Assembly: GCA_002914805.1 (NCBI GenBank) | Contig: JXTB01000031.1 | Coordinates: 582,094-646,093 of the forward strand | Direction of reading: 5' to 3' | Length of the DNA stretch: 64,000 nucleotides | Origin: Parasponia andersonii | Taxonomy: Eukaryota > Streptophyta > Magnoliopsida > Rosales > Cannabaceae | In this document: piece after piece, positions 39,534 to 51,380 of the stretch | Numbering within the stretch: position 1 is the first letter of the stretch | How the letters are laid out: every line of letters starts with the position of its first letter | The notes under the pieces: generated by a model | What the model saw: the letters and a program-made list of their open reading frames with translations, nothing else | What the model was told of the DNA's origin: nothing | Databases searched by the model: none | Program-made: the position numbers and the translations under genes

Positions 39534-40152
39534 AGCTTCATTAATCCTCCAATTATATCTATTTTAAAACTAAATTTAACAAACGAAGAGCCACAAGCCA
39601 CAATTAGTCTAAAATTTTTTGTGTGAAAAGAAAAGAGATCCCTATGACCAAATACTTCATTAGCCATGATTAGCCAAAGGCCAAATGGCCACCTCAACAT
39701 ACCCCAACACCCACCAAATAACTAGAGTACACCACAAGTAACAAGTAGCACCAAACATCAAGGCAAGAACAAAGGACTAAGGAACCACAATAGGTCTACT
39801 GAGAGTCTAATCACCAAAATCACTCATTTCTTTCATAACAATTATAAATTAAAGTTCTCGGCTCAAAATTTCCTCAAAAATCACATATTAAGATCCAAAC
39901 ACCTTACAAACATTTCATCGAACATATGGTGTGTATTCACCTATTTCAGCCTAATCAGTACATTTAAGAGGTCCAAAAGTTTCCAAAATCACAAATCACT
40001 ACCAGAGCACAAAATGCAAACAAGAATGGCAACCGGTGATAACTGGTTTTGATATTACTCCGTGAAGTTGGTGTAGTTGGTGTTTGGCAGTGACGCTCAA
40101 CCAGTAGATTTGACAGTATTTAACATAATCGAGCTATTACAATGAAATGAAA

Positions 40153-40577
40153 TCATAATAGCTTCCTATTACCTATGTATTATCATGTATTTAGTATTAA
40201 AGATATGCACAGTTGAATACAAAATATACATAACAAAGTAAATCTCCATGAAAGTTGACCCGAAAAAAACAAAAAAACTCACAAAATACATAAAAGAAAA
40301 TCCATGAACTTTGTTCAATGATGCCAGTACTTTGTTTGCTCACATAGTGACATGCTATGATTTATTTCTTATTTATTATTGGGAAAAAAAAAAAGGGAAG
40401 AAGAAGAAGAAGAAGAAGAAAAACTTCAGTAAAAAAATTACAAATGTTCAATATTACCACATGCGTGACACTAGTGTATCAAAATTAAAAATAACAATGT
40501 GAGATTCAATTACTGTTTTACGTTTTGATCGTAGATAAGACGAATACAAAAAGACCTTTAAAAAAAAAAGAAAATTT
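40153..40577. other. 3' flank of the EF-hand gene
   Basis: AT-rich. A GAA trinucleotide run (about 40399-40421) is the only structured sequence. It should contain the 3' UTR of the minus-strand EF-hand gene. Confidence 0.5.
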
Positions 40578-40967
40578 TTATGGCATTCTAACCAATTCGT
40601 GCTCAAAAGCCTTGAAAAGCAAGCTATCCAAATGAAGCGCCAGCAGAACCGGAGAACCCCCAATGCCAGCGGCCATGGCAAGCAACAACTCCTTCGAGAG
40701 GGACTTAAACTCGCCGCGATCAATGCCGCCATTTCCATCCGCATCAAACCTCACAAAAATGGTATCGAACAGATCCTCAACGGCCTCCTTCCGCGCGCAC
40801 CCTATCGGCAACACCCTGCCGAGCCCCGCGCGGAGCTCCTCGCGCGAGAGCAGCCGGTCGCCATCGACGTCGAGCATCTCGAAGCATCTCGCGACGCCAT
40901 TCTCGAACGATTCCGAATCTTTGATAAACTCACTCACTGTTAAGTCGTTGAGGATTGCTATTCTCAT
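40578..40967 (-). CDS. Small EF-hand calcium-binding protein
   Basis: One exon, 129 residues. Two EF-hand loops are visible: DVDGDRLLSREE at 33-44 and DADGNGGIDRGE at 75-86. Both keep Asp at positions 1 and 3 and Glu at position 12, so both should bind calcium. The N-terminus (MRIAILNDLTVSEFIKDSESF) matches the layout of a plant family of short EF-hand proteins that open with a 'xILxDxTVxxFVxD' segment. The C-terminus is hydrophobic (LLLAMAAGIGGSPVLLALHL). The start at 40967 is chosen on that family pattern, since the frame stays open upstream only through a poly(A) run into the N gap. Role: probably a calcium sensor; target unknown. Confidence 0.85.
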   Translation of the reverse strand: MRIAILNDLTVSEFIKDSESFENGVARCFEMLDVDGDRLLSREELRAGLGRVLPIGCARKEAVEDLFDTIFVRFDADGNGGIDRGEFKSLSKELLLAMAAGIGGSPVLLALHLDSLLFKAFEHELVRMP

Positions 40968-41011
40968 TCTCGATTCAAAGAAGAAGATTTTACGTTTTTT
41001 TTTTTTTTTTT

Positions 41012-41816
41012 NNNNNNNNNNNNNNNNNNNNNNNNNNNNNNNNNNNNNNNNNNNNNNNNNNNNNNNNNNNNNNNNNNNNNNNNNNNNNNNNNNNNNNNNN
41101 NNNNNNNNNNNNNNNNNNNNNNNNNNNNNNNNNNNNNNNNNNNNNNNNNNNNNNNNNNNNNNNNNNNNNNNNNNNNNNNNNNNNNNNNNNNNNNNNNNNN
41201 NNNNNNNNNNNNNNNNNNNNNNNNNNNNNNNNNNNNNNNNNNNNNNNNNNNNNNNNNNNNNNNNNNNNNNNNNNNNNNNNNNNNNNNNNNNNNNNNNNNN
41301 NNNNNNNNNNNNNNNNNNNNNNNNNNNNNNNNNNNNNNNNNNNNNNNNNNNNNNNNNNNNNNNNNNNNNNNNNNNNNNNNNNNNNNNNNNNNNNNNNNNN
41401 NNNNNNNNNNNNNNNNNNNNNNNNNNNNNNNNNNNNNNNNNNNNNNNNNNNNNNNNNNNNNNNNNNNNNNNNNNNNNNNNNNNNNNNNNNNNNNNNNNNN
41501 NNNNNNNNNNNNNNNNNNNNNNNNNNNNNNNNNNNNNNNNNNNNNNNNNNNNNNNNNNNNNNNNNNNNNNNNNNNNNNNNNNNNNNNNNNNNNNNNNNNN
41601 NNNNNNNNNNNNNNNNNNNNNNNNNNNNNNNNNNNNNNNNNNNNNNNNNNNNNNNNNNNNNNNNNNNNNNNNNNNNNNNNNNNNNNNNNNNNNNNNNNNN
41701 NNNNNNNNNNNNNNNNNNNNNNNNNNNNNNNNNNNNNNNNNNNNNNNNNNNNNNNNNNNNNNNNNNNNNNNNNNNNNNNNNNNNNNNNNNNNNNNNNNNN
41801 NNNNNNNNNNNNNNNN
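41012..41816. other. Assembly gap (805 N)
   Basis: A run of N preceded by a 17-base poly(T) (40995-41011). The gap removes the promoter and perhaps 5' UTR of the EF-hand gene. Long 'ORFs' across it are meaningless. Confidence 0.99.
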
Positions 41817-44290
41817 AAACAATTTAAGAGAAGATCATAATATTATAATATTAATGTGATCTAGTGCTATAAGTAATTTGCTTATTGGAATGAAATTACA
41901 ACTAAGTAAAACAAGTGGGTTTCCCTGAGATGATGTTTGACAGTGATCACAATTATGGACCCTTAGAAAGCCGGAAAAGGTTAAGAAAGAAGACTCTATA
42001 GCTGTTTCATTAACGTGAAAAAATATTTGCTGTCAATTAATCCTTGTTCTCAATCATTTTCAATATTGAATCGTCATTTACGCCAATTTAAACAAATGGA
42101 AATGAGTAGCATTATTTGATATAGCACGAAATAAAATTTGAAAACATGCATATGTATCATAGATGTCATTCCCTTTTTAGCCAAAGAAAAAAAAACTATT
42201 CCCTTTGTTTTGTTATTGAGATGGTAAATATGTTATTCATAATGATCATCAATTAGTTTACTTCATTTATGCTTGCTAATCTATAGGCTTCAAAGGAAAA
42301 AAGAATCATTTCCACAAGTATGCAATAGAGACGAGCTAGCTATACAAATTAACAGGTAATTGATCATCACGAGGATATATAATAAGCAGTCTACACCATA
42401 CAGTATTACCCAATAAACTATAGGTTACGTAGTTATTTAATGAAAGCATTGAAGTTGAAATATATAATTATATATATGATTGTCAATTCAATAAATATTT
42501 TTTTTTACTTTATGCGTAAGTATTTATATCTAACTTACAGGTTAATTTATTAAGGTTTAATTCTCATGGCCTATACGCTTAGAAATCTATTATGATAGGC
42601 TTGGAATACTTTTGGCTTTTGTGACCTTGAAAAGTGAAGCTAGCTGGTAAAAAACTAGTTGATATATATAGGACTATATAATATCAGAGCAAAAATAAAG
42701 GAAAAAAGGTATATAATAAGTACTCTAGCTAAGATCGATCGGTCTCTACTTATCTAATCTATCCCTATCTATCTTCATATCCCTTGGAAAAAAAAAGAAA
42801 AAAAAAAAAAGTAGACAAATTTAAAACAATGTGTAAGGTTTGAAGCGATCGGTGGTACAATTCTTTCCGTTTTGGCCATTATACGTACCGTCTCGTGTTG
42901 TCTATTAGCTTTTCGAAACAGTTAAGTTGGCTGTATCGAACCATACCCTATGAAATTAATATTTCCTCAATTAATTGGACTTACTTCTTAGACGGTATTG
43001 AAACAATTAATTTATTCAGAAATGTATCAGACTTTATAATAGGTCCACAAACCACTATTCTTAATTATTTCTTTATATTAATAGACCTTTTTACTCATAT
43101 TTGTCGTATATAGATATATGTAAATGGGCAGTATAATATTGCCCATGCAAACTTTCCTAGTTCTTCCTTATCCTAATTGTTTGACAATCCCTTTTTTTTT
43201 TTGGACTAACTGTTTGACAATCTTACCATTTTCCGCGTTGCTTAAATCTTAATGAAGACAAAGAAAGCACATATATTAAATGTTATAATTATAAATAAAA
43301 ACTAGAATACGACTTATGTCTCATTAATTTGATAAATCATGACACAAGCACGTTTGTGCAGAGTACAGCATTCATTTTCTTTTCTTGACTCTTTTGGTAT
43401 ATTAGATTAATTATCATTATTTAAAAAATATAGTCAATATATTTAATTAAAATATACCAGTCAAACAAAATTTTCGCGTATTGAAAATTGTATGATGTGA
43501 TTATATATAGATATAGTATATATATATCCAAAGCAAATATATAGTTGGACTTGAAAAAAGGTTCAACAATGAACGTAGGGGAAATTAGTTGGAGTACGAT
43601 TTTCAACTAAAACATTTGTTTAATACGGTATTGGCTTTGCTTTTATACGGTATGTAAAAGATTTATATAACTTTTCCTTTAAAAAAAAGTTTTATACGTT
43701 TTTTTTTTTATTTTCGCTTTTCGTGTAGTGTCCTCCTGCAAACTTCTTTAATGATTTTATTAATTTCGTTTCCTTGTGCACGTGAATTACGCTTGAAGAT
43801 TGAAAAATTTTAAAAAAAATCTAAAGAAAAATGAGTCAGCGCCTGACATCCCTAATTATTATTAATTTTTTATTTTGATTATTTTATTATTTACATTTAC
43901 ATTTTCTTTTTCTTTTTTAGTTTTAAACTTTCACTTTTCTTTTATTATTTTGAAACGTTCCCACTGTCTATTTCTTTTTTAAATAACAATTTTCTATTTA
44001 TTTTTACTGAAGTGTTTACTTTTTTTTACGTGTAAACACTAGGTTAAAAAAGGGTAAAACTTAAGTACTAATGAAAGAAAATAAATTTGAAAAAAAAAAA
44101 ATTGTAGAAGTGGTATTCAAAGAAATTTAAAAAATAATAAAATATTTGCTTGAAAAAAAATTAAAAAATAAAAAGTTGATATAAATATCGTACCAATTTA
44201 CCAATGGCATATGTGGAATTAGTTGGAGGTTTTAGACGTTCTAATAAAAGGAATGCTGCAATAAATATGATACCAAATTACCTACGTTTA
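41817..44290. other. AT-rich intergenic DNA, no gene seen
   Basis: Very AT-rich, with poly(A)/poly(T) runs and short TATATA stretches. No reading frame with a recognisable domain and no clear element boundary. The side next to the gap could contain upstream parts of the EF-hand gene's promoter. Confidence 0.5.
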
Positions 44291-44299
44291 TAAAGAAAA

Positions 44300-45320
44300 A
44301 CAAAATATATGTTTAAGATATTAAGATATCCTATTAAAAGACTATATTGTCTCTTGGAAAAAAAAAGTATCTATCAAATATGCCAAGGTATCTTACTAGA
44401 TTGCCGATTGTATATTTCAATTAACATAATTTTATCGTATTATTTAAAATTTTGGTGTAGTTTTTTATATTTTTTAATAAAATCCACCAAAAAAATGCTA
44501 GAATATGACTAGAGTATAATAGGTATCTATATGGGAGAGAGGTGTTAAATGTTTCTTATTACAAAAGTTATCATAGGTACTATAGATATCTGACAAAGTT
44601 ATGCTATTAGATTACATGTGGTATCATAAACAAGAACAAAGTATATTTTTTAATATATCAAGATATCCTACTAAAAGACCTATATTATCTATGATATATT
44701 CCCTCAAAAAAGAAATGAGTATCTATCAAAGATACCAATGTATCCTACCAGAAGACCCATAGTATCCAGGATATTATCTCTAAAAAAAAAATAGTATCTA
44801 TTATTAAAGATATCAAGGCATTTTACCGTATTACCAATTTTATATTATCATTAATATAACTTTACCGTATTGTTTAAAGTTTGGTGTAAGATTTTGTATT
44901 TTTCATAAAATCCAACCAAAAAAATGTTAGGATGCAAATTTGATAGAGAAGTAACTATGTGAGATACTTATAGTATACAAAGAATCAGAAGAGGCATTGA
45001 GTGTTTCTGATTGCAAAAGTTACTATAGATACCAATAGTATCCTTCTAGTAGTTACCTTAAGTATCTTACAAGAATACCCATGGTATTTAGATAAGTTTG
45101 GAAGAGAAAAGTGAGAAAGATGACTATATCCAGTAAATTAGAACGAGCCTTTAGTATTTCTTATTGCAAAAGTTTATGTATCTTATGTGGTTATGTATAA
45201 TATTCCAGAGTCAAAAAGAGTTTTCCTTATTAGAAAAGTACTTTAAGTATTTTTGTAGATATCATAGCTATTATTGTAAGATACTTATGGTATCCAAAAT
45301 TATAAGATGTGTTGGATGTT
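44300..45320. repeat. Degenerate duplication of a GATATC/TATC-rich sequence
   Basis: A block of about 330 bases (AAGATATTAAGATATCC ... AATCCACCAAAAAAATGCTAG, 44315-44505) recurs in diverged form at about 44650-44930. Short words such as AAGATATCAAGGTATC and TAGTATCC repeat through the region to about 45300. Origin unknown. Confidence 0.55.
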
Positions 45321-45372
45321 ATGGGACACCAAAAAAGAGTTGGGCAGTCATTATTGATAAAAAAAAAAAAAA

Positions 45373-45845
45373 GTTGAGTAGATTAGATTTATTAAAAATT
45401 ATGAGATATGTCACTTTAAAAATTAGTTAAAAGATAATGTAGTGATTTAGTGTATTTAGAAATTTATAATTACTAGAATTTAAAAATAAGCAGACAAATA
45501 AAAAAGGAAAGTAAATTAAAAGTTCATAATAATAGTTCATTTAGACATAATAATCAACAAATAAAAAAGAGGAAAACAAATTCTCAAAAAGAAAAAAAAG
45601 AATGAAAAAAAATTTAGTAGATTAAATTTATTAAAAATTATGAGATATGTCACTTTAAAAATTAGTTAAAAGATAATGTAGTGAGTTAGTGCATCTAGAA
45701 ATTAATAATTACTATAATTTAAAAATAATCAGACAAATAAAAAAGGAAAATAAATTAAAAGTTCATAATAATAGTTTATTTAGACATAATAATCAACAAA
45801 TAAAAAGAGGAAAACAAATTGTCAAAAAGTAAAAAAAAAAAAAAG
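45373..45845. repeat. About 239-bp tandem duplication
   Basis: The segment containing ATTAAAAATTATGAGATATG and CAGACAAATAAAAAAGG occurs at about 45373-45610 and again at 45612-45845, with few differences. Confidence 0.85.
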
Positions 45846-46934
45846 AATATGAATAAGACAAATAAAGTTGAAAGCTTTTTTCAAAAAATAAATGATATGA
45901 GCTAAGCACATTGTCAGTTCAGCAGTTTCCTTTTGGAAATAAAAAAAAAAATTGTAGCAAAATTACCTATTTCTAGTTGAAATTTATATTTTAATACTCG
46001 ATCTTTTTTTCTAACGGCAATAATATCTTCCATTTAAATTTTATAGTAACCGTCAATTTTCTCTATTAAGTGCCACATTAGAAGACATGTGCCGCCCTCT
46101 AAAACATTATGTCATTTTAAAATGTAAATAATTTATGAAAAATTAGGAAAATGAAATTAAATAAAAACAAAAAGAAAAAATGAGCTAAAAAGGGATTAAT
46201 TGCAAATAAAATTAGATTAAACTAAAATATACATATCTTTTTTTTTTAATTTAAAACAAATATACTTTAGAACACCCAAATCTCACTTTTAACTATAGAT
46301 CCACAATTGCCCAAGAATGGAGTCTAATAGAGCTTACAACTGGCGTTCATGGAGATCCCCCTTCTAACGGCAATGGGTCCCATACAAACTATAGGAGAGC
46401 CTGAACTACAAGACTAGATCTAGGCAACCAAAACTAATTTGAAGGAATAAGCGAAGAAAAAAAAAAACAGATCTGGGTAGAGGATTAAAGAAGCGAGGAA
46501 AAAAAAAAAGAAATAGTAAAATGGGAAGCTTTAGTGTATCCATTAAAGCTTGAAACCACCAATTTTTCTAGTTTTTATATTAAAAAAAAATGACGCTAAT
46601 GAGTTATAAGGATCGTAGTACTTCTTATTCTTCTTCTTTTTTCTTTCTTTTTGAAACTGTGAATTTGATGTAAAATTAGAGGTTTATGAGCTGAGATTTT
46701 GAATTTAATGCTCATAACAATGATGTATTCTTTCTAGACTTTATAAAAGTGATTAGAAGTAAAAAACTATGTTCCAACAGATTAATATCTTTGATAATAC
46801 ACAACAAATAGTACAAAAAATGGGAATCAATTCTCTAATTTTTTTCAATTTAATCTCCTTTTCACCTTACAACACGAATTTACTATCATTGATTAACTTT
46901 TTGCTAGATTTGTGATGCTTCTATTAGGTGGAGA

Positions 46935-48536
46935 TGTAAAATATGTGAAGTCATAAGGGCAAATTGGACATTTTAAGAGTAATGGCAAAGTTATAAATAT
47001 TAAAATTTTGATTAAAATAATAAAATATCTGGAATATTAAAATATTTTGCAACAGTGTCTAATTTTGTTTTTCTTAAAACCCTTCAGAAGTTTAAATTTC
47101 TAACAAATAGGGGCTTGAGGAAGAGAGAAAAAGAGAGAAAATGTCAGATCTGCCACTGCACCACCACCTTTCTTGGCCGATGTGCAGCCTGTATCTAAGA
47201 GCTTTTGAAGACGAATCCAATGCCACTGGTTCCGCCTCATTTCGACGTCGGACGAAGCCGTAGCGACCCCATAAAGATTCTGCTTTCGACAAGGTTTTCC
47301 GGCCACCAAAGCGCCGTCCGATCTCTGTTTTCGACACCTCTAGCAAGTGAAGCTCTATCTCGCCGTTGCTGATCAACTCCAAGTAGTTTCATATTAAAAT
47401 TTATCTCTGGTAAGTTTTTACCATTTTTATCAATTATGTAAAAAGTGATATTCACGTAATTATTTTGATTAAATGATTTATTTACCCGAGGTAAATACAT
47501 AAGGTGAAAGAGGGTTAAAAATTATGAATAATTACGGTTGTTAAAAGTAAAAATGGTAACTATAAGTGCAGTAAATAGTAATTAGAAAAAGATGACATTT
47601 TTCTAATTATTTTCAAAATGTGGTATTTATGTAATTCTCGAGTTTTTGGGCTTAATTAATGCTAGGAACCTCGAAACTGAGTTCTGATTTCGAATTTAGA
47701 CTCAGTAAGATCGAGACACGAATTTTGATATAAAATATCACTATGTTTTGCTGTGGAATGAAAATTGAAATTTTATGGCACAAAATGTACTGTTTTACGT
47801 GCCACAGGCCGGTCCCGCAATAGGACCCATTTTTGACAAAGTATATATCTGACCTAGCATTTTTGGGTGCTCAAAATTCAGTGGTGACCTCCATTTCTGT
47901 ATTTGAAACTCTGGTGGAAAAGTTACTTTTTCAAGTGGACTTGTCGTTTAAGTACTTAATTGACTAACAGGAGATTTTTCGAGCGTTATTGACCTGGTAT
48001 TACTACCATATCGAGGTATGGGTTCGATTACCTGATTTTAATATCTATTTTGGATTTATTTGCATAAAAATTTATTTATGAAAAATCGTGATTTTATGAT
48101 GGTTAAAGAAATTGTTGTTAATTGTTGGGTTATACTAGGATTAGACTGTGTGGAATATTATATACATTTTTACATATTAGTTTTGGGATAAAACAGCGGT
48201 GTGCTACCCATGTTACAATAAATCCCAGAATAATGCCAAGTTGGATTTTTAAAGCATGATTTGATTATTGGATGTATAGTAGCTATGAACTGTTACATGT
48301 TGTACATACCATAAGATCACACACTTGAGTTCCATTATAGCATCGCGGTATTTTTAAACTGGCGAGTTGCTGCAGCGCTAGGTGAGAGACTTAGGCCCCT
48401 GCGCAAGTTTTTATCTGATACGCCTAAGGGTAGTGTCAGGATGCTGGATATCCCTGCTATAGAGGTATTACAAAGTCGTGATGGGAGGATAAGAACTCAC
48501 TTATATTCTTATTGATATATGATATGTACAATGATG
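46935..48536 (+). repeat. Solo LTR of the chromovirus family, left part
   Basis: Diverged relative of the 17491/24570 LTRs. Clear matches include the CCCAGAATAATGCCAA region, ATAAGATCACACACTTGAGTTCCATTATAGCATC, GGCGAGTTGCTGCAGCGCTAGGTGAGAGAC and GATATGTACAATG. It is interrupted at 48536 by the Tat element and resumes at 56048. The start at 46935 is inferred from total length (about 2140 bases with the right part) and a 4-of-5 match between GGAGA before it and GTAGA after the far end. Confidence 0.7.
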
Positions 48537-49368
48537 TGTATGAGATCCGTTCCCAAGTCATACGCCACGTGGACAATCAAGCGGCAGAACAGGTCACAAA
48601 AGGGGCCCACCGTCTGACAGGTGTCGAGAGTGATTAGCTAAAGGCCACGCGGGTCACACGTGATATCACAATCGGCCATTGGGCCGTCCGAGGTTAAGGC
48701 CGAGCCCATCACAGACCATGGACAGTCTCGGCCCAGTCCGACCCTTATCTCGACAGCTGGGGAGTCGGAAGCCCCAAGGATTTTCCACCAGAATACAATG
48801 GAAAGCAACTCACGACTCCAGACCCAAACAGAGCATTTAATGCGATCCTGGGTAGGCGTGCGCAAGGGCAAGCCGTCCTGATAGAACGGCGATTTACCCA
48901 AATCTCACCCCTGACAGATTTAAGCCGTAGGAAGCGGCGGAAATTAGGCTACGGTGATATAAAGGAGATCACGGAAATCTCGGCCTGTGACCTCTGGGAA
49001 AAACTTTAAGGAGAAAGGTACTCAGTCCTGAGATTGTGAACCATGTGGTTCACAATCTCAGGACTATATATATATGAGTCATGCGTTCCCGAGAGGAGTA
49101 TGTACGCTTACAGAAAGAAGTATATAAAAAAAAGCTTATGAGCAATAAACAAACATATACTCATACAAAACTAATTCCTTCCTACTCTGAATCAAAGATA
49201 GACCACTGACTTAAGCATCGGAGAGTCTTTGCAGGTAGCCACCCCTGCCTCTCCGACCCTGCCTGGAGTTCAGAGTACTTTGGGATAGCGAGGACACGTG
49301 GATAGTTGGAGAATACAGCATCAGCAGTTCAGAGACACGTGGACGGCTAGTGAGAAACCGCTCCAACA
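48537..49368 (+). repeat. Left LTR of Tat element 1
   Basis: 832 bases, TGTATGAGATCC ... CTCCAACA. It contains a perfect hairpin (49024-49065) immediately before a TATATATATA promoter-like stretch (49067-49075). The body is GC-richer than the host sequence. Confidence 0.9.
49024..49065. promoter_or_regulatory. Perfect 20-bp inverted repeat next to the LTR TATA box
   Basis: AGTCCTGAGATTGTGAACCA and its exact complement are separated by two bases. ACTATATATATATGAG follows directly. The same arms, with mismatches, are present in the LTRs at 55217 and 58809, so the structure belongs to the family. A role in promoter control or RNA folding is inferred. Confidence 0.7.
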
Positions 49369-49540
49369 ATGTGGTTTTCATTTTGATTTTGAATACGTGA
49401 CTATTCTGGATACCAATGGATTTATAAATTTAATTTCTAAATAGATTTAAAGGAACTAACCACGCAGATTTGAGAAATTGTATCTATCTAAAAAGTAACT
49501 GAATTCCTACTGAGCATGTAAATGCTCATCCCTTACCTAT
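49369..49540 (+). repeat. Extra copy of solo-LTR sequence next to the left Tat LTR
   Basis: About 170 bases starting ATGTGGTTTTCATTTTG are nearly identical to 56048-56215, which directly follows the right Tat LTR. Similarity ends around 49532-49545, where integrase coding sequence begins. Confidence 0.9.
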
Positions 49541-49559
49541 TCTCATTCCTACGGATCAG

Positions 49560-49942
49560 AGTCTATGATCCCGACCGAGGTCGGCCTCCCGACCCTCCGC
49601 TCCAAAATGGTAAAAGATGCCCCCTTAAATGAACGTCAGTCAAGGCGCAACACAGACCTCCTGGAAGAAATGAGAAACATGGCCATGGTCTACCTGGCTT
49701 CATACCACCATCAGGCTAGGTCCTACTACGCGCAAAAGGTAAGTGCCCGACGATTTAACGCCGGGGATTGGGTCCTAAAAGTTAAAACAGGGAATTCCTT
49801 GAAACTGGACTCCAATTGGATCGGACCCTATGAGGTGGTCAAAGCGCTCGACAATGGTGCGTATATCCTGAAGGAACTCAAGACGGGGAAAAGTCTGCCG
49901 AACACGTGGAACGCTCAACACTTGAAAAAGTATCACGTGTAA
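49560..49942 (+). pseudogene. C-terminal part of Tat integrase (5'-truncated)
   Basis: Open frame of about 125 residues ending in a natural stop. It carries the integrase C-terminal signature: NMAMVYLASYHHQARSYYAQ, RRFNAGDWVLKVKT, then the GPY/F module SNWIGPYEVVKALDNGAYIL and the terminal WNAQHLKKYHV. The HHCC finger and the DDE catalytic core are missing because the element is broken just upstream. The Met at 49565 is not a real start. The part present is remarkably intact, with no internal stop. Confidence 0.88.
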
Positions 49943-50370
49943 GGCACATACATATGATGTAAGACCATACAAATGCCTATGCTATTAAAAAGCTTAAATC
50001 TAAAACAGGTCAAGTTCTCTTTTTGCCGCATGGATTCATCTTTTGGGTTACTATGGAAAAGGGGTCTCCCAACAGTGGCAGACCCAACACACTATTCACG
50101 CATGAGACCCATATGAACGTTTATATTATTATAAAGCTTGATTCCAAAACAGGTTTGGTCTTCTGCCACACGGAAAAGGGTCTGTCCTCAGTGGCAGACC
50201 CAACGTTTTAGTTGCACAGGCAAAAGATCACACCAGGCTACTACAGAAGAGGGTCTGCCCACAGTGGCAGACCCAATGTTTTGTTTGCACAGGCAAAAGA
50301 TCATACCAGGTTGCCATGGAAAAGGGTCTTCCACAATTGCGGACCATACGCACTACTCGCACAATCAAAA
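49943..50370. repeat. Short repeats with GGGTCTGCCC...GGCAGACCC
   Basis: Three or four diverged copies (about 50050, 50175, 50250, 50320) of a unit around GGAAAAGGGTCTGCCACAGTGGCAGACCCAA, spaced 75-125 bases. Each contains a small inverted repeat. 3' untranslated part of Tat element 1. Confidence 0.7.
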
Positions 50371-51009
50371 ACACTCGTACTATGGGAGTCACGTCGCTCG
50401 TAGACGACCCGAGAAGACGTACCAAGAGGGAAGAGCTGTGCAAACAAAAATTTGCCAGCAGACCTCAAAAAATGCTCGTATTATGGGAGTCACGTCGCTC
50501 GTCGACGACCCGAGAAAACGTACGAAGAGGGAAGAGCTGTGCAACCAAAAACTTGCCAGCAGACCTCAAAAAATGCTCGTACTATGGGAGTCACATCGCT
50601 CGTCGACGACCCAAGAAAACACACGAAGAGGGAAGAGCTGTGCAAAGGGAAGAGCTGTGCAACCAAAAACTTGCCAGCAGACCTCGAAAATGCTCGTACT
50701 ATGGGAGTCACGTCACTCATCGATGACCCGAGAAAACGTACGAAGAGGAAATAGCTATGCAACAAAAACTTGCCAGCAGACCTCAAAAACGATCGTACTA
50801 TGGGAATCACATCGTGCAATAAAATGCTTACCGATGGCCCGAGAAAATGTACGAAGAGGGAGGAGCTGCGCAATCGAAACTTACCAGCAGACCTCGAAAA
50901 AGATCGTACTCTGGGAATCAAATCGTGCAATAAAATGCTTGTCGATGACCCGAGAAAACGTACAAGGAGAAAAAGGGTGCGCAACTCAAAAACTTGCCAG
51001 CAGACCCCC
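50371..51009. repeat. Minisatellite of about 101-bp units, six copies
   Basis: Copies of a unit containing CTCGTACTATGGGAGTCAC and CTTGCCAGCAGACCTC begin near 50381, 50482, 50583, 50700, 50799 and 50910 (spacings 101, 101, 117, 99, 111). One copy has a small internal duplication of GGGAAGAGCTGTGCAA. The frame stays open through most of it, but the unit length is not a multiple of three. Confidence 0.93.
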
Positions 51010-51233
51010 TAAGGAACATTTTAGCTATATGAATAGCAAAAGGAAAGCAGGGTCGGGATCCACCCGTTGGAAGTGGACCCTCCCTAAGGAACATTTTAGC
51101 TATACGAATGGCTAAAGGAAAGCAGGGTCGGGATCCACCCGTTGGAAGTGGGCCCTCCCTAAGGAACGTTTTAGCTATACGAAGTGCCAAAGGAAAGCAG
51201 ACTCTGACGGGGGATGATTTATTTGCGAATGGG
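51009..51233. repeat. 75-bp tandem repeat, three copies
   Basis: Units begin CTAAGGAAC at 51009, 51084 and 51159, each with GGTCGGGATCCACCCGTTGG or a relic of it. Related units occur in reverse orientation at 63780-64000 in Tat element 2. Confidence 0.93.
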
Positions 51234-51380
51234 CAGGATGTGAACGAATTTGGAGTCTACCCGTTGGAGGCAGTCCAGCACCAGGCCAAACGTGAAAGAC
51301 AAAAATTAAGATTAAAGTCTGTTTATTACGTCCTAAGAATACAGAGTGCACGGTCAACAAATGGTGCACGATCATAAGCC

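Larger units (their letters stand above)
33813..40152 (-). mobile_element. Near full-length LINE-1 (non-LTR) retrotransposon, decayed
   Basis: Poly(T) at 33813-33825 marks its 3' end. Read on the minus strand it has, in order: ORF1 with a nucleic-acid-binding N-terminal domain and a zinc-knuckle-like end (39533 down to about 38690), an endonuclease region (about 38030-37200), reverse transcriptase (about 37014-35800), a zf-RVT-like region, and an RNase H domain near 34440-34220. The outer 5' end is uncertain. ATAATAGCT directly precedes the poly(T) and recurs at 40153, a weak candidate duplication that would place the end there. Confidence 0.8.

Noticed and set aside
40578..41859. ORFs of 290-414 residues through the N run
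   Set aside because: Open only because N cannot encode a stop.
48638..48901. Overlapping ORFs on both strands in the Tat LTR
   Set aside because: Chance frames in a GC-richer LTR; related frames recur at 59332-59613 only because the LTR is repeated.
50371..51009. Regularly spaced repeats that could suggest a CRISPR array
   Set aside because: Repeats fill the whole unit with no unique spacers, and the context is a plant retrotransposon.
50138..51115. 325-residue ORF through the 101-bp and neighbouring repeats
   Set aside because: The unit is not a multiple of three, so successive copies are read in different frames and give no repeated peptide pattern; no domain is seen.
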